From Ailurus styani (Eukaryota > Chordata > Mammalia > Carnivora > Ailuridae), in the NCBI GenBank assembly GCA_002007465.1, contig LNAC01000036.1, positions 880,881 to 944,880 on the forward strand: a stretch of DNA of 64,000 nucleotides, read 5' to 3'. The notes beneath the pieces are model-generated. The model was not told the DNA's origin, searched no databases, and worked only from the letters and a program-made list of their open reading frames with translations. Numbering within the stretch: the stretch's first letter is position 1; every line of letters starts with the position of its first letter. Shown here piece after piece: positions 8,314 through 20,704 of this stretch. A program made the translations under genes and the position numbers.

Positions 8314-9895
8314 ATACTTCCAAAGAAAGTATCACTTAAAATACTGTTAATTTATGAGTGCTTATTATATGTTGGTTTCAGATATGGATGTGATATACTT
8401 AACTACTAGGGGTAGAGATTTACATTTAATAAGAAGAATATTACTAATTTCATTTTAAAATATTTCAAATTCCATAAAAGTAGAAACCTGAATGAAATGT
8501 ATTTTTTATAAAAAGAAATATATTGATTTTTGTCCTCTGTAGGGTATAAAATAAATGCTGCATTCAGCAATAGACATAAATATTTCTTATCCCAGTTTTA
8601 TTAGCCTAAATATATTTATTGGGATTAATAAGAATTTTTCAAGGTACTTCCATAAAATTAAACAGTTCAATCTTTGAAAGTTTAAATATGAAGAATGAGG
8701 TTCCTATATTAACTATGATTCTTAATAGGAAACTGGTTTAAAATATTATTAAAAAACAAAGAGAAGTTTGATAACTGAAGAATCAATTTAACATATACTT
8801 AAAATGTATTCTGGAGCCAGTTAGCCTTGACCTCTAAACTCTAGGTCCCTATGTGAATAATGCTAGGTTTTTAAAAAATGTTGAAGGGGATGGCTAACTT
8901 TAAAGTATCTGTCTACCCCGGCTTCCATTTGAATGAAAACCTGAAGAACTTGTAGGCGAGTATGATTCCTTCAGCTTCCAGTCAACAACCAACAACAAAA
9001 TGTATGTACATTATGACATCCTGAGTGCACATCAGCAAAGAAGAACAACTTATTTACTTTTCCTTTAAAGTACGCTGTTACCATTTGGATTCTGCATCTC
9101 CATAGTTCTGTCTCTGATGCTGTCTCATGGGCATCATTTAAAGCGACAAGCCTAAAAATTATGGCTCTCCTTCTGTCTATTCCTGTAACAGCTAACGAAT
9201 CCCACATCTGTCCCCCAGTTTTGCTTGATTAATAAAGATGTGCAAAATAGGACTTATCTTCTCCCCCTCAAATCAGAAAGAAAAACGGGGTGCTCAGGAA
9301 TATGAAACAAATTATGGATAAAGAAAAAGTCTTTTTCATCAGCTCAATGCCAATGGGAATTAGACCACTGTTTACATATGGATACCCTCTAACTTTGGTG
9401 GGCACATCATTTTGCTAGGGTTGAAAGGAAACTTTTCTCCTTAATTTTGGAGTTGAAAAGCGGTATTATTTTGCTAAAATTACAAAGATATAAATGGGTT
9501 CTAGACCTGTGTCTGCCAACAATCTGCAGTAAGGCAATTACACCATCATACTGTTTGGCTTTAAATTATAACCGTCACACAGAAATTACTCATATTTTTT
9601 CTTTTCTATAGCTTCTATGGTAACAATCCTGAATTTACTCAAAAAGCACTGAGTATGGCTTGAGGAAAAAAACAATGAAAACACAAAGGGGAAATATATT
9701 TACTTTATTTTAATTCAAACAGTAGTGATTGAGTACCTTCTATGTCAGAATTAAATAGAGGAAAACACCTTTGGAAATATTATTTTTATTTGCTACATAA
9801 TATTAGATTTTATGGATACCTCTAAATTTATTTCAATAATGTCATACATTTGGAATGTTAGGCTAATTCATTTTTTAAACTTCTATATAAAACAG
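8314..9895. other. Mostly unique sequence, no gene called
   Basis: No repeat family recognised across about 1.6 kb. 8930-9230 and 9420-9560 look less simple and more balanced in composition than the flanks, as conserved noncoding sequence often does. The 78-codon open frame at 8971-9207 on the minus strand has no recognised family and no splice context. Confidence 0.45.
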
Positions 9896-10030
9896 CAAAG
9901 AACATCCTAAAACAGAACGCACCTATGCTCATTTCTCAAGGATAAATTCCTAGAAGTGAAATTGGTGTCAAGCAGTATGCAAATTTTTAAGACATTGGCA
10001 CTTCCATACTCTGCTGGTAAGAAAGCAATT
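9896..10030 (-). mobile_element. Probable antisense L1 ORF2 fragment
   Basis: 'AAGGATAAATTCCTAGAAGT' near 9939 followed by a decayed version of the antisense ORF2 3' block ('TACTCTGCTGGTAAG'). Short and old; borders not defined. Confidence 0.5.
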
Positions 10031-11400
10031 TGATTCAATTTTCATTGAGATACATTTGACAATATGTATACAATTTCCTCCACCTTTTACAATAATCTTT
10101 CTGTATATATGTCACATTTTGCAATTTAAACGAAGTATTGAGATCTAGGTCACCTTACATTTGGGAGAAAAAGTTACTTTTGTAATTTATGCCAAAGCAG
10201 TGAAAACTCTATGGATATGTGGTTAATGAAACAGACTCTTCATCTTCCTTGACTATTCAGTCCAAGTTTTATTACAATTACACCAATTGCACCTACAGTC
10301 TAAAATTAGTGGAGGCTCTGTCAATATTAGGATGATTAGGGGTTGTGTATATTCTAAGTCCAAACAAACAGACATCTGAAACACCTGCTGTCAAAAGACT
10401 GACAGCCAGATACAGTGGATAAAACATAAGGCCTAATGTCACCATTAGTGAGGATGAGATTTTACTTTTCCTCAAGGATTAATAATTTCATTCTGTTTGT
10501 ACACTAATGAAACCATGTTTGTAAATAACTCAAATTCTACTTTATACAGCTAAAATCTATTATATCCCATTTCAAATTCCTACTATATAATTAATGAAGT
10601 AGGCAGAGTAGTGAGTGTTCCTAAGAGTTTTCCCAAAATAGTATTTCCAGGTTACTGAAAAGCACAATAAAATCTTAATGAAGGAGATTATCATTGGTAT
10701 GCATAGCACATATTTTAAAGTTTTCAACACAGCAGGTTATCAAATAGAAAACTAAACACCACAAATTTCTGTAAATTAGACATCAGTTCAATGAAAAAAA
10801 GTGAGAGGAATCTAACTCTGCTTTCTCAAAATAAATAATGTATATTGTTTAAAACTTTCTAGAGAATTGAAACAATAAAAATTCTCAATTTTTTTGTTTT
10901 CCAGTTGAGCAATATCATATGTAATGCTACTAGATTGCTGATTTATGATGTTCTAAATTCAAACCCCCAAATTTAAACCTTTAAATCTCTAGCCACCTGG
11001 TCCTTTAGTCTTTGAGTAATGGAAATCTAAATTCATCTGTACAAACCTGCCAATATTCATGTAATCTCATTTAGGACTAGATGGCATATTTGCTAAACTA
11101 AGGACTAAGACTTGGTTTATATTAAGATGGACTGAGTTTGTGAGATTCAATTTCTATTAAAATACAAACGTATAAATATCTAAATTTGAAACTTAGAACA
11201 GCAAATTGATTAAATCTTAGTGAAATGTCCTTATAAAGTATCCACCTCTTAAATATGCTCTGTGTTCTAATGTTTGGGGAGATTCTGGTTATATACATAT
11301 AAAATTTTATTATGTATATTGTATATATTAAACATATAATTATATCCTACAATGCATATTATACATATATACTTACTCATATTCAGGTGGAGCACAAAGG
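10031..11400. other. Unassigned AT-rich sequence
   Basis: Nothing recognised as gene or repeat except ATATAT-rich patches near 11290-11370. Confidence 0.5.
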
Positions 11401-11439
11401 ATTTTTAGGACATTGAAAAAAACTCTGTATGATACTTTA

Positions 11440-11692
11440 ACAGTGTATACATGCCGGTATACATCTGTCAAAACTATAAAATGTAAAACACCAAGAGTGA
11501 ACTCCAACATAAACTATGCCCTTTGAACGATAATGATGTGTCAAGGCAGGTTCATCAATTTTACACTGGGAGGCTAATAGTGAAGCAAGTCATGTGAGTG
11601 TGGCTCCAGGGGTTATATATGGGATCTTTGTATTTTCTGGCAAATTTTGCCCTGAACCTACAACTGCTTCTAAAAATAAAGTCTAAGTTAAA
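11440..11692 (+). mobile_element. Old L1 3' untranslated end
   Basis: Matches the old L1 (L1MA/L1MC-like) 3' end: CACCAAGAGTGAACTCCAAC near 11490, GATAATGATGTGTCAAGGCA near 11529, then 'CCTGAACCTACAACTGCTTC' and AAAAATAAAGTCTAAG. The same terminal region ends the larger L1 at 59300. Confidence 0.8.
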
Positions 11693-11810
11693 GGGATTGG
11701 GGGTAAGTGGGGGATTAAGGCCAAAAATAAAATGAACACACCAATCATTTTCTAAGTCAATATCTATGTATCATAAAAAATCACAGCAAAGACCAGAAAG
11801 AACCACCTCT

Positions 11811-11936
11811 ATTTTTTTTTTCAAGTAGTCTCCACACCCAGCATAGAGCCCAATGAAGGACTTGAACTCACAACACTGACATCAAGACCTGAGCTAAGAA
11901 GAGTTAGATGCTTAAATGACAGCCACCCAGGCACCC
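11811..11936 (-). mobile_element. Older CAN-SINE
   Basis: Minus-strand SINE with reverse-complement head AGCCACCCAGGCACCCCC at its right end and a T-rich left end. Flanks repeat CTCTATTTTTTTTT on both sides (about 11807 and 11941), consistent with a TSD that includes the tail. Confidence 0.85.
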
Positions 11937-11954
11937 CCATCTCTATTTTTTTTT

Positions 11955-12605
11955 TAAAAAGCTCAGCTAATATATTTTAAGTGTTTTGTTTAAAAGTTGA
12001 CAGAATTTTCAAAAATTGTATAAAGATTTTCCATATACAAGGTGTTCTAAAACTTCCTAGTTCCACAGCATGCTTAGTGTTTCACTATTTTTTCACCTCA
12101 CTCCAGAACAAAACAAATACTTAACAGCTCCATTTATAAAGTACTAAAGTCCAAACTACATAATAAGCATTTTTAGTCTAAAAACAATAGTCACGTGAAA
12201 AAAAAATAATAAACAAAAGTTGGAAAGAATGATTTCACTTTTAAAAACCAGAATTTCTGATGGTATTTGTTTGCCTGGAAGGTTCCACATAACTTCTCAA
12301 ATCTTGAAACCAAAGCAGACATCATTGACCTCATTAATGGTTTCACACAGATTTCTGACATTCTCTTTTCATTGGTGTCATTAACCACAACAATGATAGA
12401 AAATATAAATTGTTAAAGATATGACATCATCAAAGTAATATAACCTGATTTAATGTTAAAGCAAACAATTATCTAAAGCTAGAAGTGAACACAGTATTAG
12501 AAAGATACCAAGTTATGCTGCATTTCCCTTGAAAATGTAAAACAGCTTGGGGTGCTTGAGTGGCCATGGTTCACTATTTCGGATGGATAATGATACACTG
12601 TTTAT
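11955..12605. other. Unassigned sequence
   Basis: No repeat or gene recognised. 'GGGGTGCTTGAGTGGC' near 12550 resembles a SINE head, but no SINE body follows. Confidence 0.45.
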
Positions 12606-12621
12606 AAAAAGTCCTAGTATT

Positions 12622-12814
12622 GGGCGCCTGGGTGGCTCAGTGGGTTAAAGCCGCTGCCTTCGGCTCAGGTCATGATCTCAGGGTCCTGGGATCGAGGCCC
12701 ACATCGGGCTCTCTGCTCAGCGGGAAGCCTGCTTCCTCCTCTCTCTGCCTGCCTCTCTGTCTACTTGTAATCTCTCTCTCTGTGTCAAATGAATAAATAA
12801 AATCTTTAAAAAAA
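12622..12814 (+). mobile_element. CAN-SINE, young
   Basis: Full-length young copy. Perfect 16-bp TSD AAAAAGTCCTAGTATT at 12606-12621 and 12815-12830. Confidence 0.96.
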
Positions 12815-12921
12815 AAAAAGTCCTAGTATTAATACCACATTTGCTTTATTATTAGATAAAAGTTTGTAAATGAACTGTTGAAACCTATCAAGTGATGGTT
12901 AGTAGATATGTTATTTTTTAA

Positions 12922-14812
12922 CTAGGAATTAACTTAACCATTACTCTGAAAACTATAAAACAATGATGAAAAAAATTGAAAACAACCCAAATTGAAAGAT
13001 ATTCCATGATAGTGGACGGGAAGAATATGATTAAAATGTCCAAATTACTGAAAATAATCTATAAACTCAATGTAATCCATATCAAAATATGAACAGCATA
13101 TTTCATAAAATCTAGATAATCCTAAAATTTGTATGAAACTATAAAATGGCCAAAGAAATCTTGGAAAAGAAGAATAAAACTGGGGGTATCATAATCACAT
13201 TTCAAGATATACTACAAAGCTATAATAATCAAAACAGTATCATACCAGCACAAAAACAGACACACAGACCAACAGAACAGAGAGCCCAGAAATAAATTCA
13301 TGATTATATGGTCAATTAAACTACAACAAAGGAGGCAAGAATACCGGATGGGAAAAATCTCTTCAACTAACAGTGCTGGGAAAACTGGACAGCCACATGA
13401 AAAACAACGAAAGTGGACCATTTTCTTACACCATACACAAAAATGAACTCAAAATAGATTAAAGACCTAAATGTGAAACCTGAAACTATAAAATCATAGG
13501 ACACAGCAAGGCAGTAATGTCTCTGACATCAGCCAGAACAGTATTTTTCTAGATATGTCTCCTGAGGCCAGGGAAATGAAAGCAAAAATAAACTACTGAG
13601 ACTACTGAGGCACCAAAATAAAAAACTTCTGCAAAGCAAAGGAAACAACCCACAAAACTAAAAGACAACTACTGAATGAGAAAAGGTATTTGCAAATGAC
13701 ACATTAGATAAGGAGTAACTAAATTACATAAAGAACTGTCACAACTCAACACCAAAACAACAAACAATCAAATTTAAAAAATGGGCAGAAGACATGAACA
13801 GACATTTCTCCAAAGAAGACATAAAGATGGCCAACAGACATATGAAAAAAGGTTCAGGATGCATGGGTGGCTCAGTCAGTTAAGCACCCAACTCTTGATT
13901 TTGGCCCAGGTCCTGATCTCAGGGTCATGAGTTTAAGCCCACGTTGGAGTCTACATAATAAGTACATACATATATAAAAAATAATTTTAAAAAAGATGCT
14001 CAACATCATTCATCATCAGGGAAACGCAAATCAAAATCACCATGACATATTACCTCACACCTCTCTGAATGGCTAAAATAAAAAACCCAAGAGACAAACA
14101 CTGGCGAAGATGTGGAGAAAAAGGAAACCTTGTGCACCATTGTTGGGAATGCAAACTGGTGCATCCACTGTGGAAAACAGTGTTGGAGGTTCCTCAAAAA
14201 ATTAAAACTGGAATTATCATATGATCCAGTAATTCCACTACTGGGTATTTACCCAAAGAATAGGAAAATATGTATTCAAAAATATATATGCACCCCTGTT
14301 TATTGCAGCATTATTTATAGTAGCCAAATTATGGAAGCAATCCAAGGGTTCAATGATATCAATAAAAGAATGGATTAAGAACATGTGTATGTATGTGTGT
14401 ATACACACACACAGCTATGTGTATAGATATATAATGGAATATTACTCAACCCATCCTGTCATTTGCAATAACATGGATGGATCTAGAGAATATAATGCTA
14501 AATGAAAAAAGTCACTTAGAGAAAGATAAATACCATGTGATTGCACTCATATGTGGAACCTAAGAAATAAATAAACAAGCAAAGAACAAAAGAGACAATA
14601 AAAAAATAAAACCAGACTCTTATAGAACTAACTAGTGGCTACCAGAAAGGAGCCAGGTAAGGAGGAAGGCTGGAATAGGTGAAGAGGATTAAAAATTAAC
14701 TTGTCTTGATGAGCACTGAGTACTATATAGAACTGCTGAATCACTATGTTGTACTCCTGAAACTAATATAACACTGTTTGTTAATTATACTGGAAATAAA
14801 TAAATGTTACTT
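12922..14812 (+). mobile_element. L1 fragment: ORF2 3' part plus 3' UTR
   Basis: About 1.9 kb of sense L1, including the SINE at 13852-13994. It begins in the ORF2 region after the reverse-transcriptase core ('ACTCTGAAAACTATAAAACA' near 12943) and passes 'CAAAACAGTATCATACCAGC' near 13230. The ORF2 C-terminal block at 14112-14378 translates to recognisable residues such as YDPVIPLLGIYPKNRKICIQ, and the element ends with ACTCCTGAAACTAATATAAC and an AAATAAATAAATG tail. Frameshifts and stops make it non-functional. Left end is a 5' truncation. Confidence 0.9.
13852..13994 (+). mobile_element. Older CAN-SINE inside the L1
   Basis: Short older SINE ('GCATGGGTGGCTCAGTCAGT' near 13860, then TCATGAGTTTAAGCCC) without the CT-rich linker. 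It splits L1 ORF2 sequence that resumes with GATGCTCAACATCATTC at about 13995. The insertion is therefore younger than the L1. Confidence 0.88.
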
Positions 14813-15846
14813 TAAGCATTGATATATTTATATCCACTGGTCTCAAATTGGATCTTTTAGCTTGCAATTGTACCAAGTGTTTATTTTTCTTATTATTTAT
14901 AGTTTCTTAGAGCAAACGCACTGATTTGCTGAACACTATACCATACAGTTTTGGTTTTTTTAACGACTAAATCCAGCTCATTCTAGGGTCTTGATATCTA
15001 ATAAAGGTTATAACATGATACGAAGAAACAAAGACATCTTGATCCCCAAGGCATAAAACAAAGTCATCAGTAAAATCATAAAAGAATAAAAATCTGAGTC
15101 ACTCTTTTCTAATAGAAAAGCATCTACTGCTCCTGTAATAAAACATAAATTTTTCTTCTACAACCTGCAAATAGATCAAATAGTAAAAAGTTTGAAAATG
15201 TCCTGTGAGTTTTCTGAAAAAATAAAATAAAAAATAAGTATTATCCTTCTATAAAAATTAAGCTCAGTTGTAAAAGAGAGTTTGGCTTATTAAATGACCC
15301 CGAAAAATTCCTGAAGCATCATCTTAAGAAGAGAACTACCTGGGGTTTGTTTCTCCCTGGTCAACAGGTGCCTTTACCATTAGTTAATGCTTTTGCTATT
15401 CATGTAGGGCACAGAAAAAGCCAAGTCTGATTACCTCTGCTATGTTTGGAGTCTGATTTTAAGTGACCACTTTTCATCGTGAGTTTATGAAATCTTTAAG
15501 AGAAGCTGTGAAGGAATATAATAAATTTGAGAAATAAAGCTGTCTCAAGCACCCCGTAGATCTCAGTGGATATAATTTCACAGAACTGAGCTACTGCTCA
15601 GGACAGCCAAGATATTCTTAATGCTCCTATCTATATCCCAAGATTCTCTGATTTACAGTTCCAGAGGGAATAAAGTCTTGTGGTTAATACAATGAGGAAG
15701 AAACAAAAGCTACACACAAAATCTGTGATTTAGTTAATAAAGTGCCGTTTGACTTACTGAGTCTCTCAAAACTTTTATCACAGATGTGGGTCTATTATTT
15801 CAATGATTCAAATAGTACTGAATGTCAGATGAAATCAAATCAAAGC
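14813..15846. other. Unassigned sequence
   Basis: No gene or named repeat recognised between the L1 and the pentanucleotide repeat. Confidence 0.5.
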
Positions 15847-15914
15847 AGAGAAGAGAAGAGAAGAGAAGAGAAGAGAAGAGAAGAGAAGAGAAGAGAAGAG
15901 AAGAGAAGAGAAGA
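15847..15914. repeat. (AGAGA)n pentanucleotide microsatellite
   Basis: About 13-14 near-perfect copies of a GAGAA unit, purine-only on the plus strand, followed by an A run. Such tracts are length-polymorphic and can form intramolecular triplexes. Confidence 0.97.
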
Positions 15915-16005
15915 AAAAAACCCTACCAAGAACAAAAGGAAGCTTTGTTGATTCTTTTGGATATTCTTGGAAGTCTAGATACATAAGCTTGACTGAAAAA
16001 AAAAA

Positions 16006-16195
16006 TTTTTTTAAAGATTTATTTATTTATTTGACACAGAGAGAGAGAGATTACAAGTAGGCAGAGAGACAGGGAGAGGAGGAAGCAGGCTCCCTGCCGA
16101 GCAGAGAGCCCGATGCGAGCCTCGATCCCAGGACGCTGAGATCATGACCTGAGCCGAAAGCAGAGGCTTTAACCCACTGAGCCACCCAGGCACCC
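16006..16195 (-). mobile_element. CAN-SINE, young type
   Basis: Full-length minus-strand SINE, from TTTTTAAAGATTTATTTA tail to the reverse-complement head CTGAGCCACCCAGGCACC. TSD is poorly defined (TGAAAA shared on both sides). Confidence 0.93.
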
Positions 16196-16196
16196 T

Positions 16197-16718
16197 GAAA
16201 ATTCTTACATTTAGTCAGAGTTCGCTTATTATTTTACTAGAAACCACGCACTTTTTGCAACCTAAAAATCATAAGCTATTAATTCCTAAAAAATATATAC
16301 AACAAAATACTCAATTATTAGTAATTGATTTTTTAAATTAAATCTTCTTGCCCGTATACTCCTTTATCTTGTAGAAAGCCAATACGGCACTAGAGACTGG
16401 GTTTGACTGCAAATCCAAAGACTCACTTGTCTTTATTTTTGTAACCTAATTATGTTGCTTCTCTTCACTTCTCTATGTTCCACGGTAACGTATTCTGTCT
16501 TCAAGGACAAGCACGATTCATTCTTTTTCCAGAGAGCCTTTGTCTTTCATGACCTGGCATAATCAAGATGGAGGAACTCTCTAATTTTAAAGACACCAGC
16601 TTCTCATAATCTTGTATCACTTAGCAATTCTGTTCAGAACCTCTTGCCCTGATAGGTATGCACTCTATGTTATCTATTTACCATCTTATCATCTACAGAC
16701 ACTTACACTTACTGTCTA
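16197..16718. other. Unassigned sequence
   Basis: No gene recognised. A very weak MIR-like trace may lie at about 16395-16485. Confidence 0.4.
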
Positions 16719-16734
16719 CCCAGCGCCCCCCCCC

Positions 16735-16930
16735 TTTTTTTTTAAAGATTTTATTTATTTATTTGACACACAGAGAGAGAGATCACAATTAGGCAGAGAG
16801 GCAGGCAGAGAGAGAGGAGGAAGCAGGCTCCGCTGAGCAGAGAGCCCGATGCGGGCCTCGATCCCAAGAGCCTGAGATCATGACCTGAGCCAAAGGCAGA
16901 GGCTTTAACCCACTGAGCCACCCAGGCGCC
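16735..16930 (-). mobile_element. CAN-SINE, young type
   Basis: Full-length minus-strand SINE ending in GAGCCACCCAGGCGCC. TSD CCCAGCGCCCC at about 16719-16729 and 16931-16941. Confidence 0.95.
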
Positions 16931-16941
16931 CCCAGCGCCCC

Positions 16942-17272
16942 TTCTTTTTAACCAGCCTGTTACCCTGGACTGTTGACCTCTCGTGTCCTTGAAGAGTTCA
17001 CTGCTCATTCTGGCGACGTGCCCACCAGTTACACGTTGAGTATTTCTCACCTACTCTAGCTTAGAATCAAATCTACTACAAGCCCTGGAGAAGTCCCTGA
17101 GGAGTTTGTCCCATCCTAGAATAGACCCTAAATGACTCTTTTTGGTTAAATACCCACTGATTGAGTTAATTTCATACTTCCAATTTCTCCTTGGAAATGA
17201 AAATAACGTGCCTCTTCTCAACAGCAGAAGAGATAGAAGGCCTAATTGTGAAATTTTATTTCAATAAAAATT
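16942..17272. other. Unassigned sequence
   Basis: Nothing recognised between two SINEs. Confidence 0.5.
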
Positions 17273-17283
17273 TTTACTTCAAG

Positions 17284-17473
17284 GGGGCCGCCTGGGTGGC
17301 TCAGTCAGTTAAGTGTCTGCCTTTGGTTCAGGTCATGATGCCAGGGTCCTGGGACAGAGCCCCGCGTCGGGCTCCCTGCTCGGCCGGGAGTTTCCTTGTC
17401 CCTCTCCCTCTGCCACTCCCCTTGCTTGTGCTCTCCCAATCTTGCTCTCAAATAAATAAATAAATAAATAATC
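17284..17473 (+). mobile_element. CAN-SINE, older-intermediate subtype
   Basis: Sense SINE of the 'GTCAGTTAAGTGTCTGCC' subtype with linker CTCTGCCACTCCCCTTGC and tail (AAAT)n. Perfect 11-bp TSD TTTACTTCAAG at 17273-17283 and 17474-17484. It sits 10-20 bases from the A-tail of the RPS2 pseudogene. Confidence 0.94.
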
Positions 17474-17493
17474 TTTACTTCAAGAAAGAGTTC

Positions 17494-17940
17494 ATTTTTT
17501 TTAACACGTTTTAATTCACTCTATTTTTCTCGTATAAAACTATGTGGTGGCCACAAATGGAACCTGGGTCCTCTGCACAGAGAGTCTGGTGTGGGTCTTT
17601 CCAACATGGTCTGTGAATTCCTGATACGGAGACTTGATGAACAGAGACTCTTTTCAGAGGTCAGGGGTAAGACAGCTGTAGGTCTTGGAATGGCATCCAA
17701 AGTGGCCTTGGCAAAGTTGCCCAAAGTGGCAATGAAGGCTCTAAGGTGTAGCTATAGTCAATACCAGCCATCGTCAGGAGCTTCTTGGGCCCAGGGGCTG
17801 ACACAATGCCAGTGCTCTGGGGGCAGGGGTGAGGCATACCAGTGCAGAGCCCCAGTGGCCAGAAAAAATTTAAAACCTTATCTGATGAGAGCTACCTAAT
17901 GATCACCTCACCTCTTTTACTCTGGTTCCCAGGAAGCCTA
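17494..17940 (-). pseudogene. RPS2: RPS2 processed pseudogene, 5'-truncated
   Basis: RPS2 (uS5) is a core protein of the small ribosomal subunit, and this is an intronless dead copy of its mRNA 3' half. On the minus strand, sequence at 17750-17835 matches the codons around GTGIVSAP...KKLL. 17640-17730 matches the GNFAKATFDAI region, and 17542-17640 matches the C-terminus ([20 protein letters not shown]) down to a conserved TAG at 17540-17542. A stretch resembling the RPS2 3' UTR (GTTTTATACGAGAAAAATAG) and an A tail (T run at 17494-17502) follow. The two parts of the C-terminal region lie in different frames, showing at least one single-base frameshift near the DAI codons. A deletion shortens the CYTSARG region. 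The 5' half of the message is missing, and similarity fades near 17900-17940. The poly(A) signal is mutated to AATAGA. It cannot make protein. Open frames on the opposite strand here are shadows. Confidence 0.9.
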
Positions 17941-17944
17941 AAGA

Positions 17945-19412
17945 AAATTCAAAAGTAATTGTTAATTTGTAGTTTACAAATATATGCTTTAAGAAACCTG
18001 TCTGACTTTACTGATTTTTTTAAATTTTCATTCTAAGATGCACCAATTATAAGATATATAATGCCTTAATATAGTATTTTCAGAAAAATATTAAATGTAC
18101 ACATTGATGACAATGTTCATCCATATCTCAGACATTAGAAAACTGGTACACCCTAAGATGAAATAAATTCTTAACTTAGTATTTTTCTTGATGAATTATT
18201 ATTTTGGTGTGTGTTTTTAAATCACCTTAGATCTCTGTACCATGAGATGGTAATGAACAAACGGAAAAGAAAGAAGAACAAAGAATCTTAACCAAAATCC
18301 CAGAGAGGGACATGTCACATTTCCTCTACTACATCTGGTGCTATCAATGAACATAATACAGAAAATTTTAAAAATATTTAGCCTGTCCAAAGATCAAGTT
18401 GGTTTTTGTTTACATATTAGCCCTTACAGAGAAGAAAGGGAAACATGTCTCTTTTACCCAAAATGAATGGCTGGACAACTGTTAAAATTCACAATGTAAG
18501 GCAAAAACATAAAGGTAAAAATCATTAATGATGACGCAGATACAACATGAATATAATGGTGAGAGATTAATAGGATTTTTATATGATTAAAATTATTAAT
18601 CATACCTTTTAAGGACTTTTTAAATGAATTAAATTTCAAAAATTAAAATTATAATAACTTGTTAATTCAATCTCTAAATAAAATGTCATTTTAGTTTTAT
18701 TTTCAATTCACTTTCCTAACTTAATATTGCTTAACATAGTGGTTCAAACTCATCCCATGAATAGTTTTAATGAAGATAGAAGACACTGATCCCTATTTGC
18801 AAGTTGAACAGCTTAAACAGTTTAATGGATTTCAAATACTATTTAAGAAAAAATTAATTGGGAACTGAGAATATTAAGCATAATTTAAAATGCTTGACAT
18901 GTAATAAGACTACATTTCTGTATCATGTTATAGATAATAAAGTAAAAATATTTCTAAATTAATACAAATATTTAAGCTCTTCTTTTTCACTTAATTGCCT
19001 GAAGTCATTGGAACACTGCTCATTTTTACACTATTCTAATTCCCTTACAAGATGTAGTCCTAATACCATAATCTCTCCCATCTACCACAAATTCAGAAAA
19101 ATGACAAAGTATGTGAAAGTACATGTAAGTCCAAATCATTAAGGATTGTAAAAGAGGGAACCTTTGGAGGACTGTAAACTATAATAGCTTAGAGATGGAA
19201 AGAAGACAAACAACCCTCCAAAATTATGTTAGTATAATGCTACAAACACTGGAATACCACCAAAAGCAGTTCATGGCTACATTGAGCAGGAGCAAAAGCA
19301 GCAGCAAGCAAGCAAAAAAAAACAATGTCTTCCCTCTTTTCTTTTTACTCACTCTCTTACTTTACTCCTACATTCCTTTTCCTCTTACTCCATGGGTAGG
19401 GCAAAAATCATT
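17945..19412. other. Unassigned AT-rich sequence
   Basis: About 1.5 kb without a recognised repeat or gene. It includes AT-rich stretches near 18540-18700 and an A/G-rich patch near 19290-19325. Confidence 0.5.
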
Positions 19413-20020
19413 TTTGGTAGGTAGAATTTGTTGCCCCCGAACATCTCAAGCCCTCGTTTGTGCATAGGAGGAGACATAACACTCATGAATGTGTTACCTT
19501 CTATGGCAAAGATACTTTGCAGATGTAATTAAGGTTACTAATCAGTTGACCTTAAATTAAAGAGATAATCCTAGATTATTTAACAGTCTAAATGTAATCC
19601 CATGAGCTTTAAAAGCAGAGGCAGAAAAGGAGATCAGGGGATGTGAGGGAGGAGGAAACCTTAAGGGGATATGATGTGCTTACTGGGGCTTGAGGAGGGA
19701 AGGGGCCGTGGGAGAAGGATGTGGAAACCTCTGGTAGCAGACAGTGGATCCTGGTTTATAATCGACAAGGAAACAGGGATCTGAGACCTAAAACTGCAAG
19801 TAAATGGATTCTGTCAACAGACTGAATGAGGATATAGATTCTTCCCCAGGCCTATAGGTAAGTGCTCAGTCTGGTGGACACCTCGATTCCTGCCTTGTGA
19901 GACCCCGAGCTGAGCCCCTCAAACATGGGACCCATAGAAATGTGAGGTGATAAATGGGCATTATTTGAAGCCACCGAGGTTGTGGTAATTTGTTAGGCAG
20001 CTATAGAAAATACACAGCAT
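19413..20020 (+). mobile_element. MLT1-type LTR (ERVL-MaLR), solo
   Basis: Matches the familiar MLT1 order: 'GTTGCCCCC' near 19428, ACTTTGCAGATGTAATTAAG near 19513, TAATCCCATGAGC near 19596, 'GATTCTTCCCCAGGCC' near 19838, CCTTGTGAGACCCCGAG near 19893, and the end block TTTGAAGCCACCGAGGTTGTGGTAATTTG-like near 19965 to CTATAGAAAATACACAG. A purine-rich segment at 19630-19710 makes it longer than usual. No internal retroviral sequence adjoins it. Confidence 0.8.
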
Positions 20021-20059
20021 AAAGAAAAACTTCCATTCCACTCCAAATATCCAAATATA

Positions 20060-20640
20060 TGTGTTTTTTCCTTATGCTAATGACAGAGTTGTTGTTTTTG
20101 CCTTGATCTATGCTTTGAATTCCACCTTCTATTTCTTTCCTAGAAATCCTGATTGCTCTTCTAATTCCAACTTCTTCCTAATCCTTTGCCATTTCATCTG
20201 CATACGAACATAACTCAACTGTTCTCTGCTCAAAGGAAGGAACATACCCCTCCTTTCAATGTTCTCCTGTTTCATCTTTCATTTAGAGTGTGTTCTTCAT
20301 TCCAGGTATTTTGCTCTTATTTCAGAACCATATATCAAACTCTCTACTGGGTAGCTCTCTTTGAGTGTCCTATAGGCAGCTCTAACTCAACAGCTTCAAA
20401 ACAGAACTCACGTATTCTGGCCGCCTTTTAATCTCAGTGAGTGGCGCCAACAGTCATCCAATTGATCAAGCAAAATCCTGCAGATCACAGTTTGGTGTTC
20501 ATCCCCTAAATCTAATACCTTCTCATCCTCTGGAACTGACAGCCTCCATTTCTTTCCACATTTTCTGCCACCATTCTCATGCACACCAGCCCCATTTATT
20601 TTTGAGTAATTAAACTGGACTCCAAACTCCTCTACCTTCC
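20060..20640 (+). mobile_element. L2 LINE ORF2 fragment
   Basis: Decayed L2 coding region: 'GGCAGCTCTAACTCAACAGC' near 20375 and 'TCTCAGTGAGTGGCGCCAAC' near 20432 correspond to the well-conserved L2 ORF2 stretch upstream of the 3' UTR. The 5' part of the span is assigned only by texture. Confidence 0.65.
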
Positions 20641-20704
20641 AAAATCTGGTCCTTCTCTAAACTTTCACCATATCGGATCTCAAGTAAACTTTTCAAATCC
20701 AGCA

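Noticed and set aside
12549..12566. SINE-head-like motif GGGGTGCTTGAGTGGC
   Set aside because: No SINE body or tail follows.
17591..17899. 102-codon open frame on the plus strand
   Set aside because: It is the antisense shadow of the RPS2 processed pseudogene.
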